Of a stretch of DNA of 46,402 bases, positions 14,972 to 21,567 are shown piece after piece. A program made the position numbers and the translations under genes. Source of the DNA: Candidatus Nomurabacteria bacterium GW2011_GWA1_36_15 (GTDB lineage Bacteria; Patescibacteriota; Minisyncoccia; Phycocordibacterales; UBA9973). How positions within the stretch are numbered: the first letter of the stretch is position 1; every line of letters starts with the position of its first letter. The stretch covers positions 1-46,402 of the forward strand of contig LBRM01000015.1 in assembly GCA_000991415.1 (NCBI GenBank), given 5' to 3'. The notes beneath the pieces are model-generated. The model did not search any database. It had not been told where the DNA came from and saw only the letters and a program-made list of their open reading frames with translations.

Positions 14972-16390
14972 ATGATAATTACTTTTAAAAATAAAGCAAA
15001 AGAGGTAAAAGGCGAAGCTCTTTTGGTGTCTGTTAGCCCTAAAAATAAGGATGAAATAGTAAAGGACCTGTCTGCGCAGGCAGGAAACGGAATAAAAACG
15101 CTTTATTTGAAATGCGACGAAAAAATGAATTTACGCAAACTTTTTTTGCTAGTGCGTAAGATGGTAATAATGGCAAAGGGAATAAAAGCGGAAAAAATTG
15201 CTTTTAATTTTTCTGATTTTAAATTTAAGGGTTTGAAAATCAATAACGAAGAACTGGCAGAAATTATTGGTTCTCAGCTTGATTTTGCCAATTATGAATT
15301 TTTAGAATATAAAACGCCGACTGAAGAAGGTTTTAATCTTGTTAAAGAAATAATTATTTGCGGTATAAACAAGAAGATACAAAAAGAAATTTTAAAAGGT
15401 CACACCATAGCGCAAGAAGTAAACAAAACTCGCTCTCTGACAAATATGCCCGGAGGAGATATGACCCCTCAAATTTTAGCCAGAAAAGCAAAAGAAGCAG
15501 TGAAAGATTTGCCGGTAAAAATTACAGTGCTCGGCGAAAAGGAAATGGAAAAACAAAATATGCAGGCCATACTTTCTGTTGGTCGCGGATCAGATGAGGA
15601 ATCCAAGTTTATTATTATGGAATATACAGGCCTGCCTGCGCAGACAGGGGATAAAAAAGGGGAAAAGCCTATTGTGCTTATTGGTAAGGGTGTCACTTTT
15701 GATACTGGTGGAATAAATTTGAAACCATCAAACAGTCTGCTCGGTATGAATATGGATATGTCTGGAGGCGCGTCAGTCATCCACGCCTTAGCTCTAGTAG
15801 CAAAAATGAAATTAAAAAAAAATGTTATTGGTTTGATTCCCTCGGTTGAAAATATGGCTTCTGGAAAAAGTTATCGGCCCGGAGATATTGTCCGTTCTAT
15901 GTCTGGCAAAACGATTGAAATTTTAAATACTGATGCAGAAGGGCGAGTAATTTTAGCGGATGCATTAACTTATGCTCAAAAATATAATCCGGAAGTAGTG
16001 ATTGACATAGCCACCTTAACTGGCGCGGCTGTGGTTGCCCTTGGTGAAAGAGCTTCAGCCATTTTTACAGAAGATAATAAATTAGCCAAAACGCTTGAAG
16101 AATTAGGAGAAAAAACAGGGGATTATGTTTGGCGTTTACCTTTATGGGAGGAATATGAAAATGAGATAAAAGGAACTTTGGGTGATTGGACCAATATCCA
16201 CAATAAAGATTCCCGTTATGGCGGAGCGATTTATGCAGCCATATTCTTATATCAGTTTATAAAAGGCTACAAATGGGTACATTTAGACATTGCCCCCCGT
16301 ATGACCGCAATGCAGGGCGAAAACCTTGCCCAAGGTGCCCTAGGCTCTCCTGTAAGGCTTTTATATAAGTTTATTGAAAAATACAAATAA
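14972..16390 (+). CDS. pepA: Leucyl aminopeptidase (M17)
   Basis: 472 aa. The C-terminal catalytic half has GKGVTFDTGGINLKPS (metal-binding Lys and Asp), MDMSGGASV and NTDAEGRVILADAL, the M17 signature holding the two-metal centre and catalytic Arg. It removes N-terminal residues from peptides in the cytosol. The N-terminal macro-like domain is divergent. Two short palindromic repeats interrupt the frame without breaking it: one adds DLSAQAG near residue 33, the other adds LPAQTG in the loop before the IVLIGKGVTF strand. Transcribed alone from a leaderless promoter. Confidence 0.95.
   Translation: MIITFKNKAKEVKGEALLVSVSPKNKDEIVKDLSAQAGNGIKTLYLKCDEKMNLRKLFLLVRKMVIMAKGIKAEKIAFNFSDFKFKGLKINNEELAEIIGSQLDFANYEFLEYKTPTEEGFNLVKEIIICGINKKIQKEILKGHTIAQEVNKTRSLTNMPGGDMTPQILARKAKEAVKDLPVKITVLGEKEMEKQNMQAILSVGRGSDEESKFIIMEYTGLPAQTGDKKGEKPIVLIGKGVTFDTGGINLKPSNSLLGMNMDMSGGASVIHALALVAKMKLKKNVIGLIPSVENMASGKSYRPGDIVRSMSGKTIEILNTDAEGRVILADALTYAQKYNPEVVIDIATLTGAAVVALGERASAIFTEDNKLAKTLEELGEKTGDYVWRLPLWEEYENEIKGTLGDWTNIHNKDSRYGGAIYAAIFLYQFIKGYKWVHLDIAPRMTAMQGENLAQGALGSPVRLLYKFIEKYK
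15067..15084 (+). repeat. 18-bp coding palindrome, copy 1 (pepA)
   Basis: CCTGTCTGCGCAGGCAGG, palindromic apart from one T-G pair. Identical to the copy in scpB at 22098 and the reverse complement of the copy at 15631. Confidence 0.85.
15631..15648 (-). repeat. 18-bp coding palindrome, copy 2 (pepA)
   Basis: CCTGCCTGCGCAGACAGG on the plus strand, the exact reverse complement of copies at 15067 and 22098. Confidence 0.85.
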
Positions 16391-16462
16391 AGAGTCCAAA
16401 ATAAAAACTCTTTACTTGGCATACTTTTTATAAACCATTAAGAAAATAAAAAATAAAATAAG

Positions 16463-16597
16463 ATGAAAAATTATGCAAAAGTAGGGAATAGAAAAGGCAA
16501 ACCAGGATATCGCACCCCTTCCACTTTCCGGGCCAGAAAAAATTTCCAAGTGGGGAGGATTAAGGTTGGGGATAAAAGGGGAATAGAAAATTTATGA
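16463..16597 (+). CDS. Small basic protein, coupled to the next gene
   Basis: 44 codons from ATG 16463 to TGA 16595-16597. The protein is strongly basic (KVGNRKGKPGYRTPSTFRAR...), with no cysteine or membrane segment. Its stop overlaps the ATG of the following membrane-protein gene as ATGA, a usual sign of translational coupling. No family recognised. The local base composition is more G-rich than the neighbours (GTGGGGAGGATT and on). The reality of the gene rests on the overlap and on its unbroken, non-repetitive frame. Confidence 0.45.
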   Translation: MKNYAKVGNRKGKPGYRTPSTFRARKNFQVGRIKVGDKRGIENL

Positions 16598-16899
16598 AAA
16601 ATATATTTGAACAACTTACAGATTTATTGAAAAAAGACGAGCGTCTTGTTTCGCAAGACAGCATACTTATGAAAAATCTAAAATTTACAAATCTTGCGAT
16701 ATTTATAATCTTTTTGGGAATTGCCTTAATTGAAGTTTTTCAAAAACAAAATTGGCTAAAAGTTGCACTCTTTTTAGCTTTAGGAGTAATATCTCTTTGG
16801 GCAGATTTTCGAAAAATTAGAATGATAATAAGAATATGTTATAATATATTTATTAACAGTAATTTTCGCCAGAGGCGGATCAGCCTTAGGCTGAAATAA
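16594..16899 (+). CDS. Small two-helix membrane protein, C-terminus altered by a repeat
   Basis: 101 aa with two hydrophobic segments (about residues 34-50 and 55-72) and a basic, charged N-terminal cytoplasmic stretch. No family recognised. The last ~14 residues (NSNFRQRRISLRLK) are encoded by a GC-rich double hairpin repeat that also supplies the stop codon, so the original C-terminus was probably different. It begins inside the stop of the 44-aa gene. Confidence 0.55.
   Translation: MKNIFEQLTDLLKKDERLVSQDSILMKNLKFTNLAIFIIFLGIALIEVFQKQNWLKVALFLALGVISLWADFRKIRMIIRICYNIFINSNFRQRRISLRLK
16864..16896 (+). repeat. Double-hairpin GC-rich repeat
   Basis: CGCC-aga-GGCG (16867-16877) and CAGCC-tta-GGCTG (16881-16893) sit side by side, enclosed by TTT and AAA, giving a three-way-junction shape. 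Far more GC-rich than its surroundings. Confidence 0.75.
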
Positions 16900-16982
16900 A
16901 AACCTTACTATTTGATAAAAATAAATTTGATTAAATCAAGATATATCAATTTTGATTAAATTGGCCTGTGGTTTATATTTAA

Positions 16983-17048
16983 GAGGATCATGTTGAAATT
17001 TTAACTGAAAAAGGTAAATATTTTGCATTAAAAATTAAAGAAAAATAG
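16983..17048 (+). pseudogene. Relic 3' end of a gene
   Basis: 21 codons reading EDHVEILTEKG and on to a TAG look like a genuine protein C-terminus, but a stop lies immediately upstream in this frame. A plausible continuation (IKLACGLYL) is in another frame just before it. The remaining sequence from 16900 to 17086 holds no full gene. Possibly the end of an antitoxin-like or DNA-binding protein lost when the neighbouring restriction-modification genes arrived. Confidence 0.35.
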
Positions 17049-17049
17049 A

Positions 17050-17080
17050 TTGAGATTTAGTTTGTTTATTATGTTATAAT
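17050..17080 (+). promoter_or_regulatory. Methyltransferase promoter
   Basis: TATAAT at 17075-17080, exactly 6 nt before ATG 17087. A weak TTGAGA (17050-17055) stands at a 19-nt spacing. Confidence 0.5.
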
Positions 17081-17086
17081 AAGAAT

Positions 17087-18325
17087 ATGTCAAAGAACTA
17101 CTTAAAGAAAATTTTAAATATAAGCGAACCCTACTTAAAAAAATCTTTTTCAAAAGGGAGACTTGAGGAGTTTTTTGATGCAATAAATTTTATTTATAAT
17201 TTTAAAAAACGCGAAGATATAGTAAAGAATTTTTCTGACAAATATATAGAGTTTATAAAAGAAGATTACCAAAGACAATATCAAGGAACTAATGAAAAGT
17301 TAAATAATTTTTTAGAAAAAAAAGATGATGGTGTAAAAATAGTCTGGGGAGATTGTTACAATACAATGAAAGCTATGAAATCAGAATCGATTCATTGTAT
17401 GGTTACCTCTCCCCCATATTATAATGCCAGGGACTATTCTAATTGGAAAAATATGGATGATTATTTTCGTGACATGCAAAATATAATAAAAGAAGCTTAT
17501 AGGGTTTTAGATAATCATAGAGTTTTTGTCTTTAACGTAGGAGATGTTTTTGATAATGATAATTTAAAAACCGAATCAGTTTGGGGAAAAAGAAGATTAC
17601 CACTTGGTGCTTATTTTATAAAAATATTTGAAGAGGAAGGTTTTACCTTTGTTGATGATTTTATCTGGGATAAAGGGGAAGTGCAAAGCGAGAGGCACAA
17701 AAATGGTGATAAGCCATATCCATTTTATCAATATCCCGCAAATTGTTATGAACATATTTTAATTTTTCATAAACATAGATTAGATGAAACTCGTTATCCT
17801 TGTCCAGTATGTGGTACATTAAAAGTTAATGGTAATACACAATCAGAAATAGGATTACGAAGTTGGGAATGTAAAAATTTTGAATGTTTTGAAAGAAGTA
17901 AAAGTAATAGGGGGAAAAGATTTTCATTAAAAACCCTTACTACACAATCTCATCAGGAAAAAGAATACGGTATTCCAGAAGAATTTATTAAAAAATGGCG
18001 TAGGGATATAATTAAATTTTCACCCGTTATAAAAATTAATTCAAAAGGTGAAAATACTCTAGGGCATACAGCACCTTTTCCTGAAAATATTCCTGAATTT
18101 GCTGTAAGGATGTATAGTTATAAAGGTGAAAAAGTTTTAGATCCTTTTGGAGGAAGTTTTACTTCTATTATTATAGCAAAAAAATTAGACAGAATTGGAA
18201 TTGGAATTGAACTGAATAAAAGAATGTTTAGAGAAGCAAGTTTAAAAAATATAAAAAAAAATTTATTGACTTTGTTTGATAAAAAAGATATAAAAATATC
18301 TGAATATGATCATGAAAAACAATAA
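17087..18325 (+). CDS. Site-specific DNA methyltransferase (N6_N4_Mtase), type II
   Basis: 412 aa. Motif IV is VTSPPYYN near residues 107-113 and the AdoMet-binding motif I is DPFGGSFTS near 351-359, so motif IV precedes motif I, the beta-class order of N6-adenine or N4-cytosine amino-methyltransferases. SPPY favours N4-cytosine, but TSPPY also occurs in adenine enzymes, so the base is uncertain. A four-cysteine zinc ribbon (CPVC...CKNFEC, about residues 237-265) is inserted between the two motifs. The N-terminal ~100 residues are probably specificity-related helices. Its end overlaps the start of the nuclease gene by about 20 nt, so the two form one restriction-modification unit. Confidence 0.9.
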   Translation: MSKNYLKKILNISEPYLKKSFSKGRLEEFFDAINFIYNFKKREDIVKNFSDKYIEFIKEDYQRQYQGTNEKLNNFLEKKDDGVKIVWGDCYNTMKAMKSESIHCMVTSPPYYNARDYSNWKNMDDYFRDMQNIIKEAYRVLDNHRVFVFNVGDVFDNDNLKTESVWGKRRLPLGAYFIKIFEEEGFTFVDDFIWDKGEVQSERHKNGDKPYPFYQYPANCYEHILIFHKHRLDETRYPCPVCGTLKVNGNTQSEIGLRSWECKNFECFERSKSNRGKRFSLKTLTTQSHQEKEYGIPEEFIKKWRRDIIKFSPVIKINSKGENTLGHTAPFPENIPEFAVRMYSYKGEKVLDPFGGSFTSIIIAKKLDRIGIGIELNKRMFREASLKNIKKNLLTLFDKKDIKISEYDHEKQ

Positions 18326-19040
18326 AAAATCTACTGTTAATTTAAGCACCAAGCATTTTTCTAGATATGGAGAATTCCTAGTTTCTTTTGAATTATCTAA
18401 ATATGGATGGAATGTATATAATCCAGTTTATGATGAATATATTGATTTGCTCATTCATAAACACGTTTGTAATAATTGTGGAAAAAATTGGAATCTCACA
18501 CCAGCTTTAGTCTGTAAAAAATGTGGTAAAGACTTTTCTAAAACTCAAAAGAATAAAATTGTTGCAAAAAAAATATGTCAGAATTGTAAAACTATAATGA
18601 TAGGCAATAAGACTAGATGTACTAAATGTAAATCGGAAGACTTAATAAATATACCAAGTTGTGATAAATGTGGAGGAGAAGTAGAAATGTTCGATCATTT
18701 TTGTGAATGTGGAAGCAAAAAATATATTACAAAATTTAGAACAATTCAAGTAAAAAGCTCTCGTATTGAATATAAAAGTGGTAAATCAAAGAATACATAT
18801 GCAGTAGATATGAAACCCAGAGATTTAATAAAAGATGAATTTCATTTCTATATTTGGTGTTTGATAGACGATGATGACCGTTCCCACTTTTTAGTTTTGT
18901 CAGTTAAAGAATTTGTAAAAATGATGGGTGAATCAATTAAAGGAATTTCTTTTTTTAAAGACCAAGATCGGCAGCATTTTAGTAGTAAAGATTTTGGTAG
19001 ATGGAAAGTATTTTTAAATAAATTTAATAAATTAGAATAA
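18306..19040 (+). CDS. Probable restriction endonuclease, PD-(D/E)XK fold with inserted zinc ribbons
   Basis: 244 aa (ATG 18306, or 18312 two codons in). A PD-(D/E)XK-like order can be read: Glu in GEFLVSFEL near residue 20, Asp in DEYIDLLI near 44, and QVKSS near 146-150 as the (E/Q)xK strand. Between Asp and QVK lies an unusual block of about 85 residues with six Cys pairs (CNNC, CKKC, CQNC, CTKC, CDKC, CECG), enough for three zinc ribbons. Location directly after and overlapping the methyltransferase argues for the matching restriction enzyme. A zinc-dependent DNA-reading module inserted in the nuclease core is my inference. Alternative: a group I helper such as a Holliday-junction-resolvase-like protein. 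Confidence 0.65.
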   Translation: MIMKNNKKSTVNLSTKHFSRYGEFLVSFELSKYGWNVYNPVYDEYIDLLIHKHVCNNCGKNWNLTPALVCKKCGKDFSKTQKNKIVAKKICQNCKTIMIGNKTRCTKCKSEDLINIPSCDKCGGEVEMFDHFCECGSKKYITKFRTIQVKSSRIEYKSGKSKNTYAVDMKPRDLIKDEFHFYIWCLIDDDDRSHFLVLSVKEFVKMMGESIKGISFFKDQDRQHFSSKDFGRWKVFLNKFNKLE

Positions 19041-19072
19041 ATAATTTTTTAATGAGTTTATGTATTAAAATA

Positions 19073-19081
19073 TGCTATAAT
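19073..19081 (+). promoter_or_regulatory. Extended -10 promoter of the DUF5679-like gene
   Basis: TGCTATAAT (19073-19081), an extended -10. Transcription would begin about 19088 and include the GC-rich hairpin at 19105-19133 before ATG 19146. Confidence 0.5.
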
Positions 19082-19104
19082 TGTTTATATTATTAATTAA
19101 CCAA

Positions 19105-19133
19105 GCCGCCTATGCTTTAGCTACGGCGAGCCG
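19105..19133 (+). repeat. GC-rich hairpin repeat in the leader of the DUF5679-like gene
   Basis: CGCC (19107-19110) pairs with GGCG (19125-19128) and GCT with AGC inside, with a three-base internal loop; CGGCGAGCCG at 19124-19133 is a second, competing hairpin. Composition differs sharply from the AT-rich surroundings. Confidence 0.6.
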
Positions 19134-19145
19134 AAGAAAAATCAT

Positions 19146-19331
19146 ATGGAATTAAAAGCTTTATGTATGAAGTGTAGAGATGCTAATAGAAAGCCAACCA
19201 TGCAGACGATGACAAACCCTATCGTTACAAAGAATGACAAGGGACGATATTCAGCTAAGGGTACTTGTGCTAAGTGTGGAGGCAATATGTTTAAGTTTCT
19301 TTCTCAAGCAGATGCAGAGAAATTGGGCTAA
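19146..19331 (+). CDS. Small zinc-ribbon protein (DUF5679-like)
   Basis: 61 aa with two CxxC pairs, LCMKC near residue 7-10 and TCAKC near 38-41, separated by a TKNDKGRYSAKG turn. The pattern matches DUF5679-type mini zinc ribbons as I remember them (xxCMKCR...K.T.NGR.A..G.C..CG). Function unknown; such proteins are common in CPR bacteria and some phages. ATG 19146 follows a 58-nt leader with no Shine-Dalgarno sequence. It is followed 24 nt later by a Lys-rich micro-ORF. Confidence 0.75.
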   Translation: MELKALCMKCRDANRKPTMQTMTNPIVTKNDKGRYSAKGTCAKCGGNMFKFLSQADAEKLG

Positions 19332-19355
19332 TTATTAGTTTAATAAAACAAATAC

Positions 19356-19415
19356 ATGGCAAAAGGAGACGGGCATAGAAAAGAAAAAAAGAAACCAAAA
19401 AAGGCAAAGAAATAA
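19356..19415 (+). CDS. Lysine-rich micro-protein
   Basis: 19 codons plus TAA: MAKGDGHRKEKKKPKKAKK. The MAKGxxRxNKExKKPKKxK pattern recurs in annotated micro-proteins of unrelated bacteria, from memory, which is the reason for calling such a short frame. Its charge suggests RNA or ribosome association. Probably cotranscribed with the zinc-ribbon gene. Confidence 0.55.
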   Translation: MAKGDGHRKEKKKPKKAKK

Positions 19416-19449
19416 TCAACAAGGAAAAACTTTGACCTATTTTGCTTAA

Positions 19450-19571
19450 ATAAAAAAAGACTTCATAAGTTTGGGTACAAATGAAGTCTAAATGGGTTTA
19501 GAGGAGTAAATAGTGAGGGGTACTATCCTTTTTTTATTTGATTTTTATCTAAAAGAACAATACTTATTTAC
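19450..19571 (-). ncRNA. Candidate small RNA with C-rich loops
   Basis: A consensus promoter (TTGACA, 17 nt, TATACT) at 19606-19578 on the minus strand and a strong minus-strand terminator ending near 19450 bracket about 120 nt with no reading frame worth calling. Inside, ATAGT/ACTAT (around 19511-19527) forms a hairpin exposing ACCCCTC, and further ACCC runs stand in the linker and in the terminator loop. ACTCCTC is complementary to a Shine-Dalgarno core. Unpaired C-rich loops of this kind are known from regulatory RNAs of Firmicutes. Target unknown. Confidence 0.55.
19451..19489 (-). terminator. Terminator of the minus-strand small RNA
   Basis: Perfect 9-bp stem (19481-19489 with 19458-19466), 14-nt loop. 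On the minus strand it is followed by seven T (complement of 19452-19458). Confidence 0.75.
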
Positions 19572-19577
19572 CTGTAT

Positions 19578-19606
19578 AGTATATCATACCTTGTTTAATT
19601 TGTCAA
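19578..19606 (-). promoter_or_regulatory. Consensus promoter of the minus-strand small RNA
   Basis: TTGACA (19606-19601), 17-nt spacer, TATACT (19583-19578), among the closest to the sigma-70 consensus in the window. No minus-strand protein gene follows. Confidence 0.7.
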
Positions 19607-19630
19607 GTAATAAAAAAAAGATATTATGAT
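19600..19630 (+). promoter_or_regulatory. metK promoter region
   Basis: TTGTCA (19600-19605) with TATTAT (19622-19627, 16-nt spacing) or TATGAT (19625-19630, 19-nt). Its -35 overlaps that of the divergent small-RNA promoter, so the two may compete for polymerase. Confidence 0.4.
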
Positions 19631-19657
19631 ACAATAGAAATACAAATAAATAGTTTA

Positions 19658-19719
19658 TATCAAGAGTGGTGGAACCCTCCTTCATTAAAACTACGGAACG
19701 GAGAACGAGAATTGGGAGG
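19658..19719 (+). promoter_or_regulatory. Structured metK leader, possible SAM-sensing element
   Basis: TATCAAGAGTGGTGGA (19658-19673) matches the 5' core of the S-box (SAM-I) aptamer as I know it. The later GGCAACC and closing GATAAG segments are not seen, so it is not a standard SAM-I riboswitch. CCTCC (19676-19680) can pair with GGAGG (19715-19719), which is the only Shine-Dalgarno candidate for metK, so the leader could mask ribosome entry. Ligand control is inference; the neighbouring AdoMet synthetase gene makes SAM the obvious guess. Confidence 0.45.
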
Positions 19720-19733
19720 AATTTTTATTTTTT

Positions 19734-20669
19734 ATGCAAAAGACAGCAGAATTTGTCAGTCCCAAACATCCGGATAAAATTTGTGATTTTATTGCGGATA
19801 GTATTTTAGACGCTTATTTAGAAGGTGATAAAAACAGTCATGTAGCCATAGAAGTAATGGGCGGACATAATTTAATAACCATAAATGGCGAAGTAACTTC
19901 GAAATCGAAACCGGATGTTGAAGCTATAGTAAAAAAGATTGTGGGTAATGATTACAAAATTATTTCAAATATAGCTTTGCAAAGTGCAGAAATTAAACAG
20001 GGAGTAGATAAGGGCGGGGCGGGAGACCAAGGAATTATGAAAGGTTATGCCATCTCGAAGACGAACACTTATATGCCTCTTGAATACGAATTAGCCAGAA
20101 ATTTATGCCAGAAAATATTTGAGGTATATCCTCATGACGGAAAAACCCAAGTGACCATAGAAGGAAATAAAGTTATCACTGTGGTAGCGAGTTTCCAAAA
20201 TACAAAGAATGAAGAACTTTTAAAACTGGTAAAAAGTATTATTAAAGCAAACAAATATTTGATAAATCCGGCGGGAGAATGGAGACATGGCGGGTTTGAT
20301 GCAGACACGGGCTTATCCGGGAGAAAGCTGGTTATAGACAGTTATGGTCCTGAGATACCCATTGGAGGCGGTTCCTTTTCCGGCAAGGATTATACAAAAG
20401 TAGATAGGTCTGGTGCTTATATGGCCCGTAAAATTGCAGTTGATTTATTAAAAAAGAATAAGGCGAAAGAAGTTTATACAAAACTTGCCTATGCCATAGG
20501 TAAAAGTGACCCGGTCATGGCGGTAGCTGTGATAGACGGGATAGAGGAAAAAATTACCGGTTATGACCTTAGTCCTCAAGGAATATATAAGTATTTAAAA
20601 TTAGGTAAAGTGAAATTTGCTGACACTTGTATCTGGGGACATTTTGGTAGAGGTTTTGAATGGGAATAA
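19734..20669 (+). CDS. metK: S-adenosylmethionine synthetase, short form
   Basis: 311 aa against about 385 in most bacteria. Makes AdoMet from methionine and ATP. HPDKICDFIADSILD at the N-terminus, GAGDQGIMKGYA near residues 95-106, the HGGFDADTGLSGRK segment and GGGSFSGKDYTKVDRSGAY hold the ATP, Met and metal ligands. Loops of the central and C-terminal domains are shortened, and the protein ends soon after WGHFGRGFEWE. It has a leader of about 95 nt with GGGAGG 14 nt before ATG, a long spacing. AdoMet supplies the methyltransferase encoded just upstream, among others. Confidence 0.93.
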   Translation: MQKTAEFVSPKHPDKICDFIADSILDAYLEGDKNSHVAIEVMGGHNLITINGEVTSKSKPDVEAIVKKIVGNDYKIISNIALQSAEIKQGVDKGGAGDQGIMKGYAISKTNTYMPLEYELARNLCQKIFEVYPHDGKTQVTIEGNKVITVVASFQNTKNEELLKLVKSIIKANKYLINPAGEWRHGGFDADTGLSGRKLVIDSYGPEIPIGGGSFSGKDYTKVDRSGAYMARKIAVDLLKKNKAKEVYTKLAYAIGKSDPVMAVAVIDGIEEKITGYDLSPQGIYKYLKLGKVKFADTCIWGHFGRGFEWE

Positions 20670-20709
20670 ATTTTCTTTAAGAACTATCGCTAAAATATCA
20701 AAATAAGTA

Positions 20710-20715
20710 TATAAT
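20710..20715 (+). promoter_or_regulatory. scpA -10 box
   Basis: TATAAT exactly 6 nt before GTG 20722; no clear -35. Confidence 0.5.
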
Positions 20716-20721
20716 ATAAAG

Positions 20722-21453
20722 GTGAATCCTACGGAAACTGAAACATATCAAATTAAAACCGATGCTTTTGAAGGGCCGTTTCATTTATTGCTTTCTTTAA
20801 TAGAAGAAAGAAAATTTTTTATTAATGATTTGTCTTTAGCGCAAGTAACGGAAGACTACTTGAATTATGTTAATAAATTAGAAAAACAAGATCCGTCTGA
20901 AATTTCAAGTTTTATAGTGGTGGCGGCTACTCTTATTTTAATAAAGTCAAAATCACTTTTGCCTAATCTTAATTTAACTGCTGAAGAGGAAGGCGATATA
21001 CGTAATCTAGAAGACAGATTAAAATTGTATGAACTTTATACTAAACTTTCGATAAATATTAAAAATGCATTTGGTAGAAAAATAATTTTTGCGCCCTTGG
21101 AAAGAAAAAATGATTTTCTAGTATTTCTACCAGATGATCAAATTACAAAGGAGAGCATGATGATTTTTGCCCGCGATGCACTGGGCAAAGTTCCTAAAAA
21201 AGTTTTTTTGCCGGAAGTGGAAGTTAAAAAAGTGATAAGCATAGAAGAAATGATTTCTAGATTAACGGAAAGGATTGAAAAAACCCTGGAAGTAAGTTTT
21301 AAAAATTTTTCCGGAGTGGCAAAAACACGAGAAGAAAAAATAATTGTAATTATCGGTTTTCTTGCTATGCTGGAACTTGTCAGGCAAGGAATACTGCATG
21401 CGGTGCAGGAGAATATTTTTGAAGATATTATTATTAAGAAAAATAGTGAGTGA
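20722..21453 (+). CDS. scpA: Segregation and condensation protein A
   Basis: 243 aa with a GTG start placed 6 nt after TATAAT. The N-terminus FEGPFHLLLSLIEERKFFINDLSLAQVTEDYL is the kleisin signature that binds the SMC neck, followed by ASFIVVAATLILIKSKSLLP. The C-terminal winged helix ends in FLAMLELVRQGILHAVQ, which contacts the SMC head. ScpA bridges the SMC dimer with ScpB to compact the chromosome. smc is not in the window. Its stop codon lies inside the left end of a MITE-like palindrome that separates it from scpB. Confidence 0.93.
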   Translation: MNPTETETYQIKTDAFEGPFHLLLSLIEERKFFINDLSLAQVTEDYLNYVNKLEKQDPSEISSFIVVAATLILIKSKSLLPNLNLTAEEEGDIRNLEDRLKLYELYTKLSINIKNAFGRKIIFAPLERKNDFLVFLPDDQITKESMMIFARDALGKVPKKVFLPEVEVKKVISIEEMISRLTERIEKTLEVSFKNFSGVAKTREEKIIVIIGFLAMLELVRQGILHAVQENIFEDIIIKKNSE

Positions 21454-21548
21454 AGCGAATATATTTTTCTAACCCTATTAAATAAATTTTGCTTTCGCAA
21501 AATTTGTCCAAGGGACATTTAACAGGGTGATGATTTTTATACTCACTA
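21444..21548. mobile_element. MITE-like palindromic element between scpA and scpB
   Basis: Terminal arms TAGTGAGT (21444-21451) and ACTCACTA (21541-21548) are perfectly complementary. A second pair, ACCCTATTAAAT (21472-21483) and ATTTAACAGGGT (21517-21528), matches with one mismatch. Inside stand two hairpins: AAATTTTGC/GCAAAATTT with a TTTC loop (21484-21505) and GTCC/GGAC (21506-21516). The whole folds as a long stem ending in a three-way junction. No gene inside. It carries the scpA stop codon. Confidence 0.75.
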
Positions 21549-21567
21549 CGTTTGTTAAAAATCAATC

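Noticed and set aside
16389-16413. AAAGAGT/ACTCTTT hairpin after pepA as terminator
   Set aside because: The T-run is only three bases and the loop is 11 nt; not enough to call.
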